Of a stretch of 37,466 bases of DNA, positions 16,946 to 25,321 are shown in pieces. Every line of letters begins with the position of its first letter. Position 1 is the stretch's first letter. A model generated the notes under the pieces. It saw nothing but the letters and a program-made list of their open reading frames with translations. It ran no database searches and was not told the origin of the DNA. Source of the stretch: an uncultured Nitrosomonadales bacterium (GTDB lineage: Bacteria; Pseudomonadota; Gammaproteobacteria; Burkholderiales; Gallionellaceae). The position numbers and the translations under genes are program-made. The stretch covers positions 1 to 37,466 of the forward strand of contig CAIOKY010000079.1 in the NCBI GenBank assembly GCA_903858965.1. Reading direction: 5' to 3'.

Positions 16946-17278
16946 ATGACTTGGGATGCGAATTTGAAGAGAATTGGAGGGGATCCTGAGGCTATAAAGC
17001 ACGCAGATCGATTGACTATCATAAAAGGCAGCCCAATAAAAATACGTGGTTCTTTGACGCTCGATCACAGCAATACATTGCTTACAAGTGGCGAATGGTA
17101 CTTAAAGCTGCCAAAAAAGACACTAATTTCAGGCAGTGGAGATTGTAATCTTGGGTTGCGTGACTATTTGCTTGTTGAGGTAACTCCACCGAACGTTCAG
17201 GGCGAATCGGTATTCAACGCGACTTTCAATTGTAATGAGGGGAATGGCAGTATTACGGCGATCAGTTTGTCTAAGTGA
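16946..17278 (+). CDS. AT-rich orphan ORF (110 aa), possibly truncated at its 5' end
   Basis: The frame begins at ATG 16946 without a good ribosome site, yet it stays open upstream to about 16880 (reading LTWKYVNGTLIN before the Met), so the present start may be secondary to loss of an upstream part. The product is beta-rich in appearance (SLTLDHSNTLLTSGEWYLKL, DYLLVEVTPPNVQGESV) with two cysteines (GDCNL, FNCNE). GC is about 43%, lower than the neighbours. No family recognised; it may be a gene fragment rather than a working gene. Confidence 0.4.
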   Translation: MTWDANLKRIGGDPEAIKHADRLTIIKGSPIKIRGSLTLDHSNTLLTSGEWYLKLPKKTLISGSGDCNLGLRDYLLVEVTPPNVQGESVFNATFNCNEGNGSITAISLSK

Positions 17279-17454
17279 GCTAAATTTAGGACGCTCTGTG
17301 TGGTCGGATTGTTGTAGCGATAGTTGCAGAAACTAAATGAGCAGCGAACCCAAAACTCGTACCACCTAAGTAACAAACTCAATCCTCAAACAGTATTTTC
17401 ACCGTAGAGGTCGCACTTTCTAACCACTGTAGGAAACCGTGGAAGACTGTCAAA

Positions 17455-17483
17455 TTGAATATTAATGACAACCCACGTAAAAT
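17455..17483 (+). promoter_or_regulatory. Promoter of the intact tRNA-Gly(CCC)
   Basis: TTGAAT (17455-17460), a 17-nt spacer and TAAAAT (17478-17483), 10 nt before the tRNA. Both hexamers match the sigma-70 consensus well. Since it lies inside the element, the element supplied the promoter along with the replacement 5' half. Confidence 0.6.
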
Positions 17484-17492
17484 CTAAATCGT

Positions 17493-17530
17493 CGCGGGTG
17501 TAGTTCAATGGTAGAACGGCAGCTTCCCAA
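17493..17530 (+). repeat. Right copy of 38-bp direct repeat
   Basis: Identical to 15806-15843. Here it continues into the true 3' half of the tRNA, so this junction carries the reconstituted gene. Confidence 0.9.
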
Positions 17531-17567
17531 GCTGCATACGAGGGTTCGATCCCCTTCACCCGCTCCA
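17494..17567 (+). tRNA. tRNA-Gly(CCC)
   Basis: A 74-nt cloverleaf with encoded CCA. The acceptor stem is GCGGGTG/CACCCGC, the anticodon stem GCAGC/GCTGC with loop TTCCCAA (anticodon CCC, reading GGG), the T-arm AGGGTTCGATCCCCT and the discriminator base T. It closely resembles E. coli glyU, a known integration target. The MFS gene on the other strand ends 3 nt away. Confidence 0.97.
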
Positions 17568-17569
17568 GC

Positions 17570-18805
17570 TTATTTTGGCGAAACATCCGGCACCTTGGCA
17601 TGTTGATCGTGCATCACGATGCGCGATACAAACAGGATCGCCAGGACGTTTCCCGTTATCGCAATATAGCCGACCAATTCATAATCGACGATCTGCCCCG
17701 CGCTGTTTTGCGTGATGATGAATCCGGCCAGCGTTGTAGCCAAGCCCATTGCCAATGACTGTACCGTGGCGTGAAGCGACATGAATGTACCGCGCAGTTT
17801 TGGTTGTGCCGCGGAAGTGATGATGGCCATCGCCGGAATCATGCGCCCCGAAACCAGCACGAAAAATACCGTAGTGCAGATCAACCATAGCCATAGCGGC
17901 GCAGGCCCGATGTGGGTCACCACAAACAGCGGCAGCAATGCGGCAGCGGCGGTCAACCGATAGACTTTGATCTTGCCATGCAGGTCGGCCCAATGGCCGA
18001 TCTGCCGCGCGGTGAACAGCGTTGCCATACCTCCTGCAAGATAAATGAACGGGATGTCGTGTTGCGTGATGCCGACATTGCCCACCGCATAGATGGTGAT
18101 GTAGGGAATCACCGTGAAGCCGGAAAAGATAATCAGTGCGGAAAACAGCAATGCACGCAGGTGATTGGGATCGCGCAGCACGGCGAACATTTCCACGAAC
18201 GGATGGGCGCGCTTCTGGACGCTGATGTGATGATGCAGTTCCGGCAGGATGCGTATGCCGATCACGATGAACAGTGCAGTCAGTATTGCGATCAGAATGA
18301 ATGGCGCACGCCATTGGAAAATCGTGGCCAGCCACAGGGACAGCGGCACACCGGCAACTGTGGACAAAGAAAACGCCGCCGACACGATGCCGCCAGCCTT
18401 GGCGCGGCGCGAAAAAGGGATCACATCGCCGACTATAGTTTGTACCATCGCCCCCATCACGCCGCCGAATGCGCCTGCCATGCCGCGCGCAATCAACAGC
18501 GTGACATACCCGGGAGCCAGTCCGCAGGCCAGTGTCGCCAGCCCGAACAGTCCAAACATCGTCAACAGCATGCGTTTGCGCTCGAACCGGTCGATGAATG
18601 TCGCGGCCAGCAATCCGGAAACAGCGGCGCTGAAACTGTATGCTGCCACCAGCAAGCCGAATTCATGGGTATGGATGCCGAATGCTTTCATCAAGATAGG
18701 CCCGAGCGGCATCATGATCATGAAGTCGAGGATGTGGCTGAACTGGATGCCGGCAAGGGTGAGCAGCAAATATCGTTCGCGTTGCGGGGTGAGAGCTGGT
18801 TGCAC
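17570..18805 (-). CDS. MFS transporter (DHA1-type)
   Basis: A 411-residue protein with about 12 membrane helices. It shows the MFS motif between TM2 and TM3 (ATFIDRFERKRMLL), a conserved Arg in TM4 (LLIARGMAGAFGGVMGAMV) and the antiporter-like GIVSAAFSLSTVAGVPLSLWLA in TM5. N-terminal HILDFMIMMPLGPILMKAFGI is common in arabinose-export/multidrug DHA1 members. The start is GTG at 18805 with no strong ribosome site. Substrate unknown. It is a lone gene between the tRNA and dnaE. Confidence 0.88.
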   Translation of the reverse strand: MQPALTPQRERYLLLTLAGIQFSHILDFMIMMPLGPILMKAFGIHTHEFGLLVAAYSFSAAVSGLLAATFIDRFERKRMLLTMFGLFGLATLACGLAPGYVTLLIARGMAGAFGGVMGAMVQTIVGDVIPFSRRAKAGGIVSAAFSLSTVAGVPLSLWLATIFQWRAPFILIAILTALFIVIGIRILPELHHHISVQKRAHPFVEMFAVLRDPNHLRALLFSALIIFSGFTVIPYITIYAVGNVGITQHDIPFIYLAGGMATLFTARQIGHWADLHGKIKVYRLTAAAALLPLFVVTHIGPAPLWLWLICTTVFFVLVSGRMIPAMAIITSAAQPKLRGTFMSLHATVQSLAMGLATTLAGFIITQNSAGQIVDYELVGYIAITGNVLAILFVSRIVMHDQHAKVPDVSPK

Positions 18806-18962
18806 GTGTTTTCAGGCCAGGGAAGATGGGGGTGTGATTCTAACGTTTTGAATCGCCGATAAGAAATTTTGCGAGCTTTTGTCTCGCGGCATTTCGCCAG
18901 CTTACATCCTTTCCTGCGTCTGACGGTGTTAAAATTGGCACCTGAATTTACAGCAAGCCATC

Positions 18963-21900
18963 ATGCCGCAACCTTCATTTGTCCATCTCCGTTTGCACAG
19001 CGAATATTCCATTTCGGATGGCATGCTGCGCGTGGACGAGGCCGTTGCCGCGGCGCAACGCAATGCGATGCCGGCGTTGGCCCTGACCGACCTGAACAAT
19101 TTCTTCGGCCTGATCAAATTCTACAAAGCGGCGCGCGGCGCCGGTCTCAAGCCCGTCGTTGGCTGCGACGTGTTCATCAGCAATGATGCCGACCCGGATC
19201 GTCCCTACCGCCAGCTGTTGTTGTGCCAATCCAACGCCGGTTATCTGCTGTTGTGCCGTTTGCTCAGCCGCGCCTATCTGGAGAATCAGCATCGTGGCCG
19301 TGCGGAATTGCGCCGTGAATGGTTCCATCAGGATACCAATGGCCTGATTGCCCTGTCCGGCGCGCATCTCGGCGATGTCGGCAGCGCTCTGTCTTCCGGC
19401 AATGCCGCGCAGGCCAAACAGTTTGCACGGGAATGGGCGGCATTGTTCAACAACCGTTATTACATCGAAGTGCAGCGCGCCGGATTTGCCGACGAAGAAC
19501 ATTATCTGCATGCAGTGACCGGGCTTGCCGCGGAGCTCGGCTTGCCGGTGGTCGCCACCCATCCGGTGCAATTCCTCAGCGCGGACGACTTCAAGGCGCA
19601 CGAAGCGCGCGTGTGTATTGCCGAAGGCTATGTGCTCAATGACAAACGCCGCGTCAAGGCATTTACGCCACAGCAGTATTTCAAGACGCAAACGGAGATG
19701 GCTGAGCTGTTTGCCGATCTGCCGGAGGCACTGCAAAACAGCGTGGAGATTGCGCGCCGCTGCAATCTGTCGCTTACGTTGGGCAAGCCGCGTTTACCGG
19801 ATTTTCCGACGCCAAACGGGCAAGGGCTGGACGATTATCTGCGCGAGCAGGCGGAGTCGGGTTTGCAACAACGCATGATCATGCTCTATCCCGATGAAGC
19901 GGTGCGGGCTGCGAAACAAGCAGAATATCAGGCGCGGCTGGATTTCGAGATCAATACCATCATCAAGATGGGCTTCCCCGGCTACTTCCTGATCGTCGCG
20001 GACTTCATCCGCTGGGCAAAGGAAAACGGCGTGCCGGTCGGTCCCGGGCGCGGCTCCGGCGCAGGCTCACTGGTGGCATACAGCCTGGGCATCACCGATC
20101 TCGATCCGTTGCAATATGCGCTGCTGTTCGAGCGCTTCCTGAACCCCGAACGCGTGTCGATGCCGGACTTCGACGTGGATTTTTGCCAGGATGGGCGCGA
20201 GCGCGTCATCGATTATGTGAAGCAGAAATACGGCGCGGTCTGCGTCGCGCAGATTGCAACCTTCGGCACAATGGCTTCCAAGGCAGTGATCCGCGATGTC
20301 GGGCGCGTGATGGATTTTCCATACGGGTTATGCGATCGCCTGTCCAAGGCGATTCCGGTGGAAGGGGTGAAACCGGTGTCGCTGAAAAAAGCGCGCGAGC
20401 TGGAACCTGAGATCAACAGTATTGCGGAGAGCGAAGAGGGCGTGCCGGAGTTGCTCGAGCTGGCCGGACGCCTGGAAGACCTGACGCGCAACGTCGGCAT
20501 GCACGCGGGTGGCGTGCTGATCGCTCCCGGACAACTCACCGATTTTTGTCCGCTGTATTGTGCTGACAGCAGCACCAGCGTGGTCAGCCAGTTCGACAAG
20601 GACGATGTCGAATCGATAGGTTTGGTGAAGTTCGACTTTTTGGGCTTGCGCACATTGACCATCCTCGACTGGGCGATGCGCCATGTCACCAGACTTGCCG
20701 GAGGGACCGCGCCGCTCACATTGGAAACGATGCCGCTGGGCGATGCCGCGACCTATGGCCTGTTGAAGAAAGCCAACACTACCGCCGTGTTCCAGTTGGA
20801 ATCGCGCGGCATGAAAGACATGCTGGGCCGGGCGAAGCCGGATTGCTTTGAAGACATCATCGCGCTGGTAGCCTTGTATCGTCCCGGCCCGATGGATCTG
20901 ATTCCGGATTTCATACGGCGCAAGCAAGGCGAAAAATTCGATTACCCCCATCCTGCTGTCGAGCCGGTGCTGCGCGAGACCTACGGCATCATGGTCTACC
21001 AGGAACAGGTGATGCAGATGGCCCAGCTGGTGGGTGGTTACAGCTTGGGCGGAGCCGATCTGCTGCGCCGCGCGATGGGCAAGAAAAATGTCGAAGAGAT
21101 GGCCCAGCAGCGCGAGGTATTCATCGCGGGTGCGTTCAAGAACGGCACGTCCAAAGAGGTGGCCGGCAATCTGTTCGACCTGATGGAAAAGTTTGCCGGA
21201 TACGGTTTCAATAAATCACATGCCGCTGCCTATGCCCTGGTCGCTTATCAAACGGCTTACCTCAAGGCGCATCACCCGGCCGCTTTCATGGCGGCGACCT
21301 TGTCCGGCGATCTGGATAACACCGAAAAGGTCAGCATCTTTTACGCCGATACCTTGCAACAGAACATCCGCGTGTTGCCGCCGGACGTGAACAGTTCCGG
21401 CTACGTGTTCTCGCCGGTCGACGAGCAGACCATCGCCTACGGACTGGGTGCGATCAAGGGTACCGGCGAGGCGGCCATTGCCAACATCGTCAAGGCACGC
21501 GAGAAAGGTCCGTTCAAGGATTTGTTCGATTTCTGCCGCCGCGTCGACAAGCGTATCGTCAACCGCCGCACGGTCGAGGCGCTGATCAAGGCGGGTGCAT
21601 TCGATGGCATCAACGACCACCGTGCCGCGCTGATGGCCAGCGTCGATGCGGCATTGACGAGTGCCGACCAGCAGGCGCGTGCCGCCAATCAGAACAGCTT
21701 GTTTGGCCACGATGAATCGGATGCGGTGCTGATCGTCAAGACTGCCGATGTACCGCGCTGGCGCTTGCGCGAACAACTTGCGCACGAAAAAACCAGCCTG
21801 GGAATTTATCTGGGCGGGCATCCGTACCAGGAATATGCCGATGAGCTGGCCCACTTCATCAAAGTGAAACTGGCCGACCTGACGCCGCAATTCGTCGGCC

Positions 21901-22442
21901 AGTCGAATGGTGCCGGAAACGGTGCGGGGCATAATTCGCGGCGCGGTGTGCCGGTCGTTCTGGCGGGTATCGTGGCGGGCTTGCGCATCCAGCAGACCCG
22001 GCGCGGACGCATGGCGGTGGTCACGCTGGACGATGGCAGTGCCCAGGTCGAGCTGACCGTATTCAACGAAATCTACGAGGCCAGCCGCCCGTGGATCAAA
22101 GAGGATGAATTGCTGGTGGTGCGCGGCAAAGCCAGCCTGGATGAGTATTCCGGAAACGTGCGGGTGACGGGTGATGAGCTGTTCGACTTCGCCTCGGCGC
22201 GTTCGCACTTTGCGCAACAACTGGCGTTGCGCTGCAACGGCAATGCCAGCATCGCCCAGCTCAAAAAATTATTCACCCCGTATCGCGATGGCAAGTGCCC
22301 GGTGCAGATCATCTACCGCAACGACAGTGCAAGCTGCCAGCTGCGTTTGGGCGAGGACTGGCAGGTGACGCTGCACGACGATCTGCTGCGCGATCTGCGC
22401 GCGCTGTTGCGCGAAGAGAATGTGAAGGTGATTTACAGCTGA
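18963..22442 (+). CDS. dnaE: DNA polymerase III alpha subunit
   Basis: A 1159-residue replicative polymerase (E. coli: 1160). An N-terminal PHP domain (FVHLRLHSEYSISDG) is followed by the family C palm with catalytic aspartates in MPDFDVDFCQDGRERV (about D402 and D404) and VKFDFLGLRTL, the PGRGSGAGSLVAY nucleotide-binding segment, and FNKSHAAAYALVAYQTAYLK. After these come an internal beta-clamp motif (QNSLFG), an OB fold (AGIVAGLRIQQTRRGRM) and the C-terminal tau-binding part. A TAAAAT hexamer at 18930-18935 may be its -10. It ends 1 nt before the convergent metG stop. Confidence 0.98.
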   Translation: MPQPSFVHLRLHSEYSISDGMLRVDEAVAAAQRNAMPALALTDLNNFFGLIKFYKAARGAGLKPVVGCDVFISNDADPDRPYRQLLLCQSNAGYLLLCRLLSRAYLENQHRGRAELRREWFHQDTNGLIALSGAHLGDVGSALSSGNAAQAKQFAREWAALFNNRYYIEVQRAGFADEEHYLHAVTGLAAELGLPVVATHPVQFLSADDFKAHEARVCIAEGYVLNDKRRVKAFTPQQYFKTQTEMAELFADLPEALQNSVEIARRCNLSLTLGKPRLPDFPTPNGQGLDDYLREQAESGLQQRMIMLYPDEAVRAAKQAEYQARLDFEINTIIKMGFPGYFLIVADFIRWAKENGVPVGPGRGSGAGSLVAYSLGITDLDPLQYALLFERFLNPERVSMPDFDVDFCQDGRERVIDYVKQKYGAVCVAQIATFGTMASKAVIRDVGRVMDFPYGLCDRLSKAIPVEGVKPVSLKKARELEPEINSIAESEEGVPELLELAGRLEDLTRNVGMHAGGVLIAPGQLTDFCPLYCADSSTSVVSQFDKDDVESIGLVKFDFLGLRTLTILDWAMRHVTRLAGGTAPLTLETMPLGDAATYGLLKKANTTAVFQLESRGMKDMLGRAKPDCFEDIIALVALYRPGPMDLIPDFIRRKQGEKFDYPHPAVEPVLRETYGIMVYQEQVMQMAQLVGGYSLGGADLLRRAMGKKNVEEMAQQREVFIAGAFKNGTSKEVAGNLFDLMEKFAGYGFNKSHAAAYALVAYQTAYLKAHHPAAFMAATLSGDLDNTEKVSIFYADTLQQNIRVLPPDVNSSGYVFSPVDEQTIAYGLGAIKGTGEAAIANIVKAREKGPFKDLFDFCRRVDKRIVNRRTVEALIKAGAFDGINDHRAALMASVDAALTSADQQARAANQNSLFGHDESDAVLIVKTADVPRWRLREQLAHEKTSLGIYLGGHPYQEYADELAHFIKVKLADLTPQFVGQSNGAGNGAGHNSRRGVPVVLAGIVAGLRIQQTRRGRMAVVTLDDGSAQVELTVFNEIYEASRPWIKEDELLVVRGKASLDEYSGNVRVTGDELFDFASARSHFAQQLALRCNGNASIAQLKKLFTPYRDGKCPVQIIYRNDSASCQLRLGEDWQVTLHDDLLRDLRALLREENVKVIYS

Positions 22443-22443
22443 C

Positions 22444-24519
22444 CTATTTGACGCGCATGCCGGGCTGCGCACCGTCATCCGGGCTGAGGATGAACAGACC
22501 GGGTGCTTCTCCCGAAGCCGCCAGCACCATGCCTTCCGACAGGCCGAACTTCATCTTGCGCGGCGCGAGGTTGGCGACCATCACGGTCATGCGACCGTTA
22601 AGTTTTTCCGGATCATAGGCTGACTTGATGCCGGCGAATACCGTACGCGTTTTTTCCTCACCGATGTCCAGTGTCAGCTTCAATAATTTTTCCGCGCCTT
22701 CGACATGCTCGGCATTGACAATTTTCGCCACGCGCAGATCGATCTTGCTGAACTCGTCGATGGAAATCGTTTCGGCTATCGGCGCGATGGCATGCTGTTG
22801 ATGTTCCGCGTGGCGTGCGGGGGAATGAGCGTTTGTGGTCGGTTCCAGGGTTTGTTTGTTGGCTTCTATCATGGCATCAATTTGTTTTTGGTCAACGCGG
22901 GTCATTAAATGCTGATATGAATTTATTTTGCGACCATCAGGCAGCAAGCTGTTGATGTCTTGCCAGGTTAACGGTGGAATGTTGAGAAAACATTCCACCT
23001 CAGCAGCAAGTTTAGGGAGTATGGGTTTCAGGTAGATGGTTAACAGCCTGAATGCATTTATAAGAGTGCTGCACACCGATTGCAATTGTAAATTATTGCT
23101 TGGATCTTTTGCGAGTTGCCAAGGTTTTTGGTGATCGGTATAGGCATTAACGTTATCAGCAAGCGCCATGATTTTTCTGATGGCAGATGAAAAATCACGT
23201 AGCTCATAGTATGAATGAATTTCTTCTGCTTTTGAATGAATGAGGCCAAGCAAGGAGCCAAATCCGTCGTAGTCCTTTTTAAGTATGCCATCAAAATTTT
23301 TCAATAAAAACCCTGATGCCCGGCTGGCGATGTTGATGTATTTCCCAACCAAATCACTATTCACTTTTGCGAGAAAATCCTCAAGGTTCAGATCGAGGTC
23401 CTCCATCGTGCCGTTGAGTTTTGCGGCGTAGTAGTAGCGCAGGTATTCAGGGTTGAGTCCCTGTTTGAGATAACTATCTGCGGTGATGAAGGTGCCGCGC
23501 GATTTGCTCATCTTCTCGCCGTTCACGGTGAGGAAGCCGTGCGCGAACAACTTGGTCGGTGTGCGGAACCCGGCGTGCTGCAGCATCGCGGGCCAGAACA
23601 GCGCGTGGAAATACAAAATATCCTTGCCGATGAAGTGATACATCTCGGTCTTTGAACCGGCATTCCAGTATTCGTCGAAGTCCAGCCCTTTCTCATTGCA
23701 CAGTTGTTTGAAGCTGCCCATGTAACCGACCGGTGCGTCCAGCCACACGTAGAAATATTTTCCCGGCGCATCGGGTATCTCGAAACCGAAATAGGGCGCA
23801 TCGCGCGAGATGTCCCAGTCCGATAATTTGTTTTCGCTTTCGCTGCCCAGCCATTCCTGCATCTTGTTCGCGGCTTCCGGTTGCAGTGAACCGCTGCGTG
23901 TCCATTCGCGCAGAAATTTCTGGCAGGTGTCGGCGGAAAGTTTGAAGAAGTAATGGTCGGAATTGCGCAGTTCCGGTTTTGCGCCGGATACAGCGGAGTA
24001 GGGGTTAATCAGGTCGGTGGGTGCGTAGGCCGCGCCGCACACTTCGCAATTGTCGCCGTACTGATCCTTGGCGTGGCACTTCGGGCACTCGCCCTTGATG
24101 AAGCGGTCCGGCAGGAACATGCTCTTGACCGGGTCGTAGAATTGCTCGATGGAGCGCACCTCGATCAAATTGGCGGCCTTGAGTTTTCGGTAGATAGACT
24201 CGGAGTATGCTTTGGTCTCGGCGCTGTTGGTGCTTCCGTAGTTGTCGAACTCAACGTGGAAGCCCTTGAAGTCGGCAATGTGCTCGTGCCACACGCGGTC
24301 TATCAATTGTTCCGGCGAGATGCCTTCCTTTTCGGCGCGCAGCATGATGGGCGTGCCGTGGGTGTCGTCGGCGCACACGTAGTGGCATTCGGTGTCTTTC
24401 TGCATGTTCTGGAAGCGCACCCAGATATCGGTCTGGATGTATTCGACCAGGTGGCCGAGGTGGATGCTGCCGTTTGCATAAGGCAAGGCCGACGTGACGA
24501 GGATTTTTCTTTTGGACAT
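22444..24519 (-). CDS. metG: Methionyl-tRNA synthetase (with C-terminal tRNA-binding domain)
   Basis: A 691-residue class I synthetase that charges tRNA-Met in the cytoplasm. It shows the HIGH-type motif (NGSIHLGHL), the zinc knuckle ([17 protein letters not shown]), [11 protein letters not shown] and the anticodon-binding helical domain. An EMAP/Trbp111-like C-terminal domain follows ([20 protein letters not shown]...FALSPDDG-type end), which mediates dimerisation in long-form enzymes. The stretch 22860-23400, coding the anticodon-binding bundle and linker, is only about 41% GC by hand count, whereas 23521 onward is far richer, suggesting a recombinant mosaic. The reading frame is intact throughout. 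Confidence 0.97.
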   Translation of the reverse strand: MSKRKILVTSALPYANGSIHLGHLVEYIQTDIWVRFQNMQKDTECHYVCADDTHGTPIMLRAEKEGISPEQLIDRVWHEHIADFKGFHVEFDNYGSTNSAETKAYSESIYRKLKAANLIEVRSIEQFYDPVKSMFLPDRFIKGECPKCHAKDQYGDNCEVCGAAYAPTDLINPYSAVSGAKPELRNSDHYFFKLSADTCQKFLREWTRSGSLQPEAANKMQEWLGSESENKLSDWDISRDAPYFGFEIPDAPGKYFYVWLDAPVGYMGSFKQLCNEKGLDFDEYWNAGSKTEMYHFIGKDILYFHALFWPAMLQHAGFRTPTKLFAHGFLTVNGEKMSKSRGTFITADSYLKQGLNPEYLRYYYAAKLNGTMEDLDLNLEDFLAKVNSDLVGKYINIASRASGFLLKNFDGILKKDYDGFGSLLGLIHSKAEEIHSYYELRDFSSAIRKIMALADNVNAYTDHQKPWQLAKDPSNNLQLQSVCSTLINAFRLLTIYLKPILPKLAAEVECFLNIPPLTWQDINSLLPDGRKINSYQHLMTRVDQKQIDAMIEANKQTLEPTTNAHSPARHAEHQQHAIAPIAETISIDEFSKIDLRVAKIVNAEHVEGAEKLLKLTLDIGEEKTRTVFAGIKSAYDPEKLNGRMTVMVANLAPRKMKFGLSEGMVLAASGEAPGLFILSPDDGAQPGMRVK

Positions 24520-24640
24520 TATGAACTGGCTGAAATGCTATAAAGACGCGGATTTTAGCAAATCGCGCGCATGAGCGGCGAATTGGTTAAAATCGCGCCC
24601 TTGCAACGAGTCGTACCGAAACTTAATAAGAGGGATAGTA

Positions 24641-25207
24641 ATGAGCATCAAGTCAGACAAGTGGATACGCCGCATGGCGGAGCAGCACAAGATGATCGAA
24701 CCATACGAGCCTAACCAGGTGAAGGAAGTCGACGGCAAACGCATCGTGTCGTATGGCACATCCAGCTACGGCTACGATATCCGCTGCTCCAATGAGTTCA
24801 AGCTGTTCACCAACATCAACAGCACCATCGTCGACCCGAAGAACTTCGATCCGAATTCCTTCGTCGAGGTCACTGCCGATTACTGCATCATCCCGCCGAA
24901 CTCGTTCGCGCTGGCGCGCACAGTCGAGTATTTCCGCATTCCGCGCAGCGTGCTGACTGTGTGCCTGGGCAAATCCACGTACGCGCGCTGCGGCATCATC
25001 GTCAACGTCACGCCGTTCGAACCCGAGTGGGAGGGCTACGTGACGCTGGAGTTTTCCAACACCACCCCCCTGCCGGCAAAGATCTATGCCAACGAGGGCA
25101 TAGCACAAGTGTTGTTCTTCGAGAGCGATGAAGTCTGCGAAACGTCCTATAAAGATCGCGGCGGAAAATATCAGGGCCAAGTCGGCGTGACGCTGCCGAA
25201 GATGTGA
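24641..25207 (+). CDS. dcd: dCTP deaminase
   Basis: A 188-residue trimeric enzyme converting dCTP to dUTP for thymidylate synthesis. Seen are [15 protein letters not shown], the substrate-binding [20 protein letters not shown] with its Ser/Arg, and the catalytic Glu in [15 protein letters not shown]. The C-terminal [14 protein letters not shown] closes over the nucleotide. An AGAGGG ribosome site lies before the ATG. It is divergent from metG across 121 nt. Functionally linked to thyA and folA further down the window. Confidence 0.97.
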   Translation: MSIKSDKWIRRMAEQHKMIEPYEPNQVKEVDGKRIVSYGTSSYGYDIRCSNEFKLFTNINSTIVDPKNFDPNSFVEVTADYCIIPPNSFALARTVEYFRIPRSVLTVCLGKSTYARCGIIVNVTPFEPEWEGYVTLEFSNTTPLPAKIYANEGIAQVLFFESDEVCETSYKDRGGKYQGQVGVTLPKM

Positions 25208-25321
25208 TCACACTGTTGTGGCTAAACCTGAAAATCTTCCTTGCACCAGCGTGGAAATCTGCGACAATCCGCGCCAATTCGTAATGCCAACCCCATTCGC
25301 CATTCCCACTGGGAGTTATAA

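Larger units (their letters stand above)
15844..17530. mobile_element. Small integrated element or remnant at tRNA-Gly(CCC)
   Basis: About 1.7 kb bounded by the 38-bp repeats. It contains about 610 nt without a convincing gene, two overlapping small ORFs, one AT-rich ORF and a promoter in front of the reconstituted tRNA. There is no integrase, transposase or replication gene, so it is either a deletion remnant of a larger island or a non-autonomous element mobilised in trans. Composition shifts inside it (16921-17220 is about 43% GC by hand count) suggest a mosaic. Confidence 0.65.

Noticed and set aside
15807-17567. Group I intron in the tRNA-Gly anticodon loop
   Set aside because: The 3' tRNA half is preceded by its own complete 5' half, so splicing is not needed; no group I core pairing or homing nuclease was seen.
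17386-17601. Minus-strand 71-aa ORF containing GIEPSYAAWEAAVLPLNYTR
   Set aside because: This is the translation of the antisense strand of tRNA-Gly, a well-known spurious protein in databases.
17912-18862. 316-aa plus-strand ORF opposite the MFS gene
   Set aside because: Rich in H, Q, R and C as expected for the antisense of a membrane-protein gene; no recognisable domain.
21216-22220. Long minus-strand ORF (334 aa) opposite dnaE
   Set aside because: Shadow of a GC-rich coding sequence; no domain, and dnaE is intact on the plus strand.
25203-25212. TGTGATCACA palindrome at the dcd end as a CRP site
   Set aside because: It lacks the 6-nt spacer of a CRP site and lies at a gene end; probably chance.
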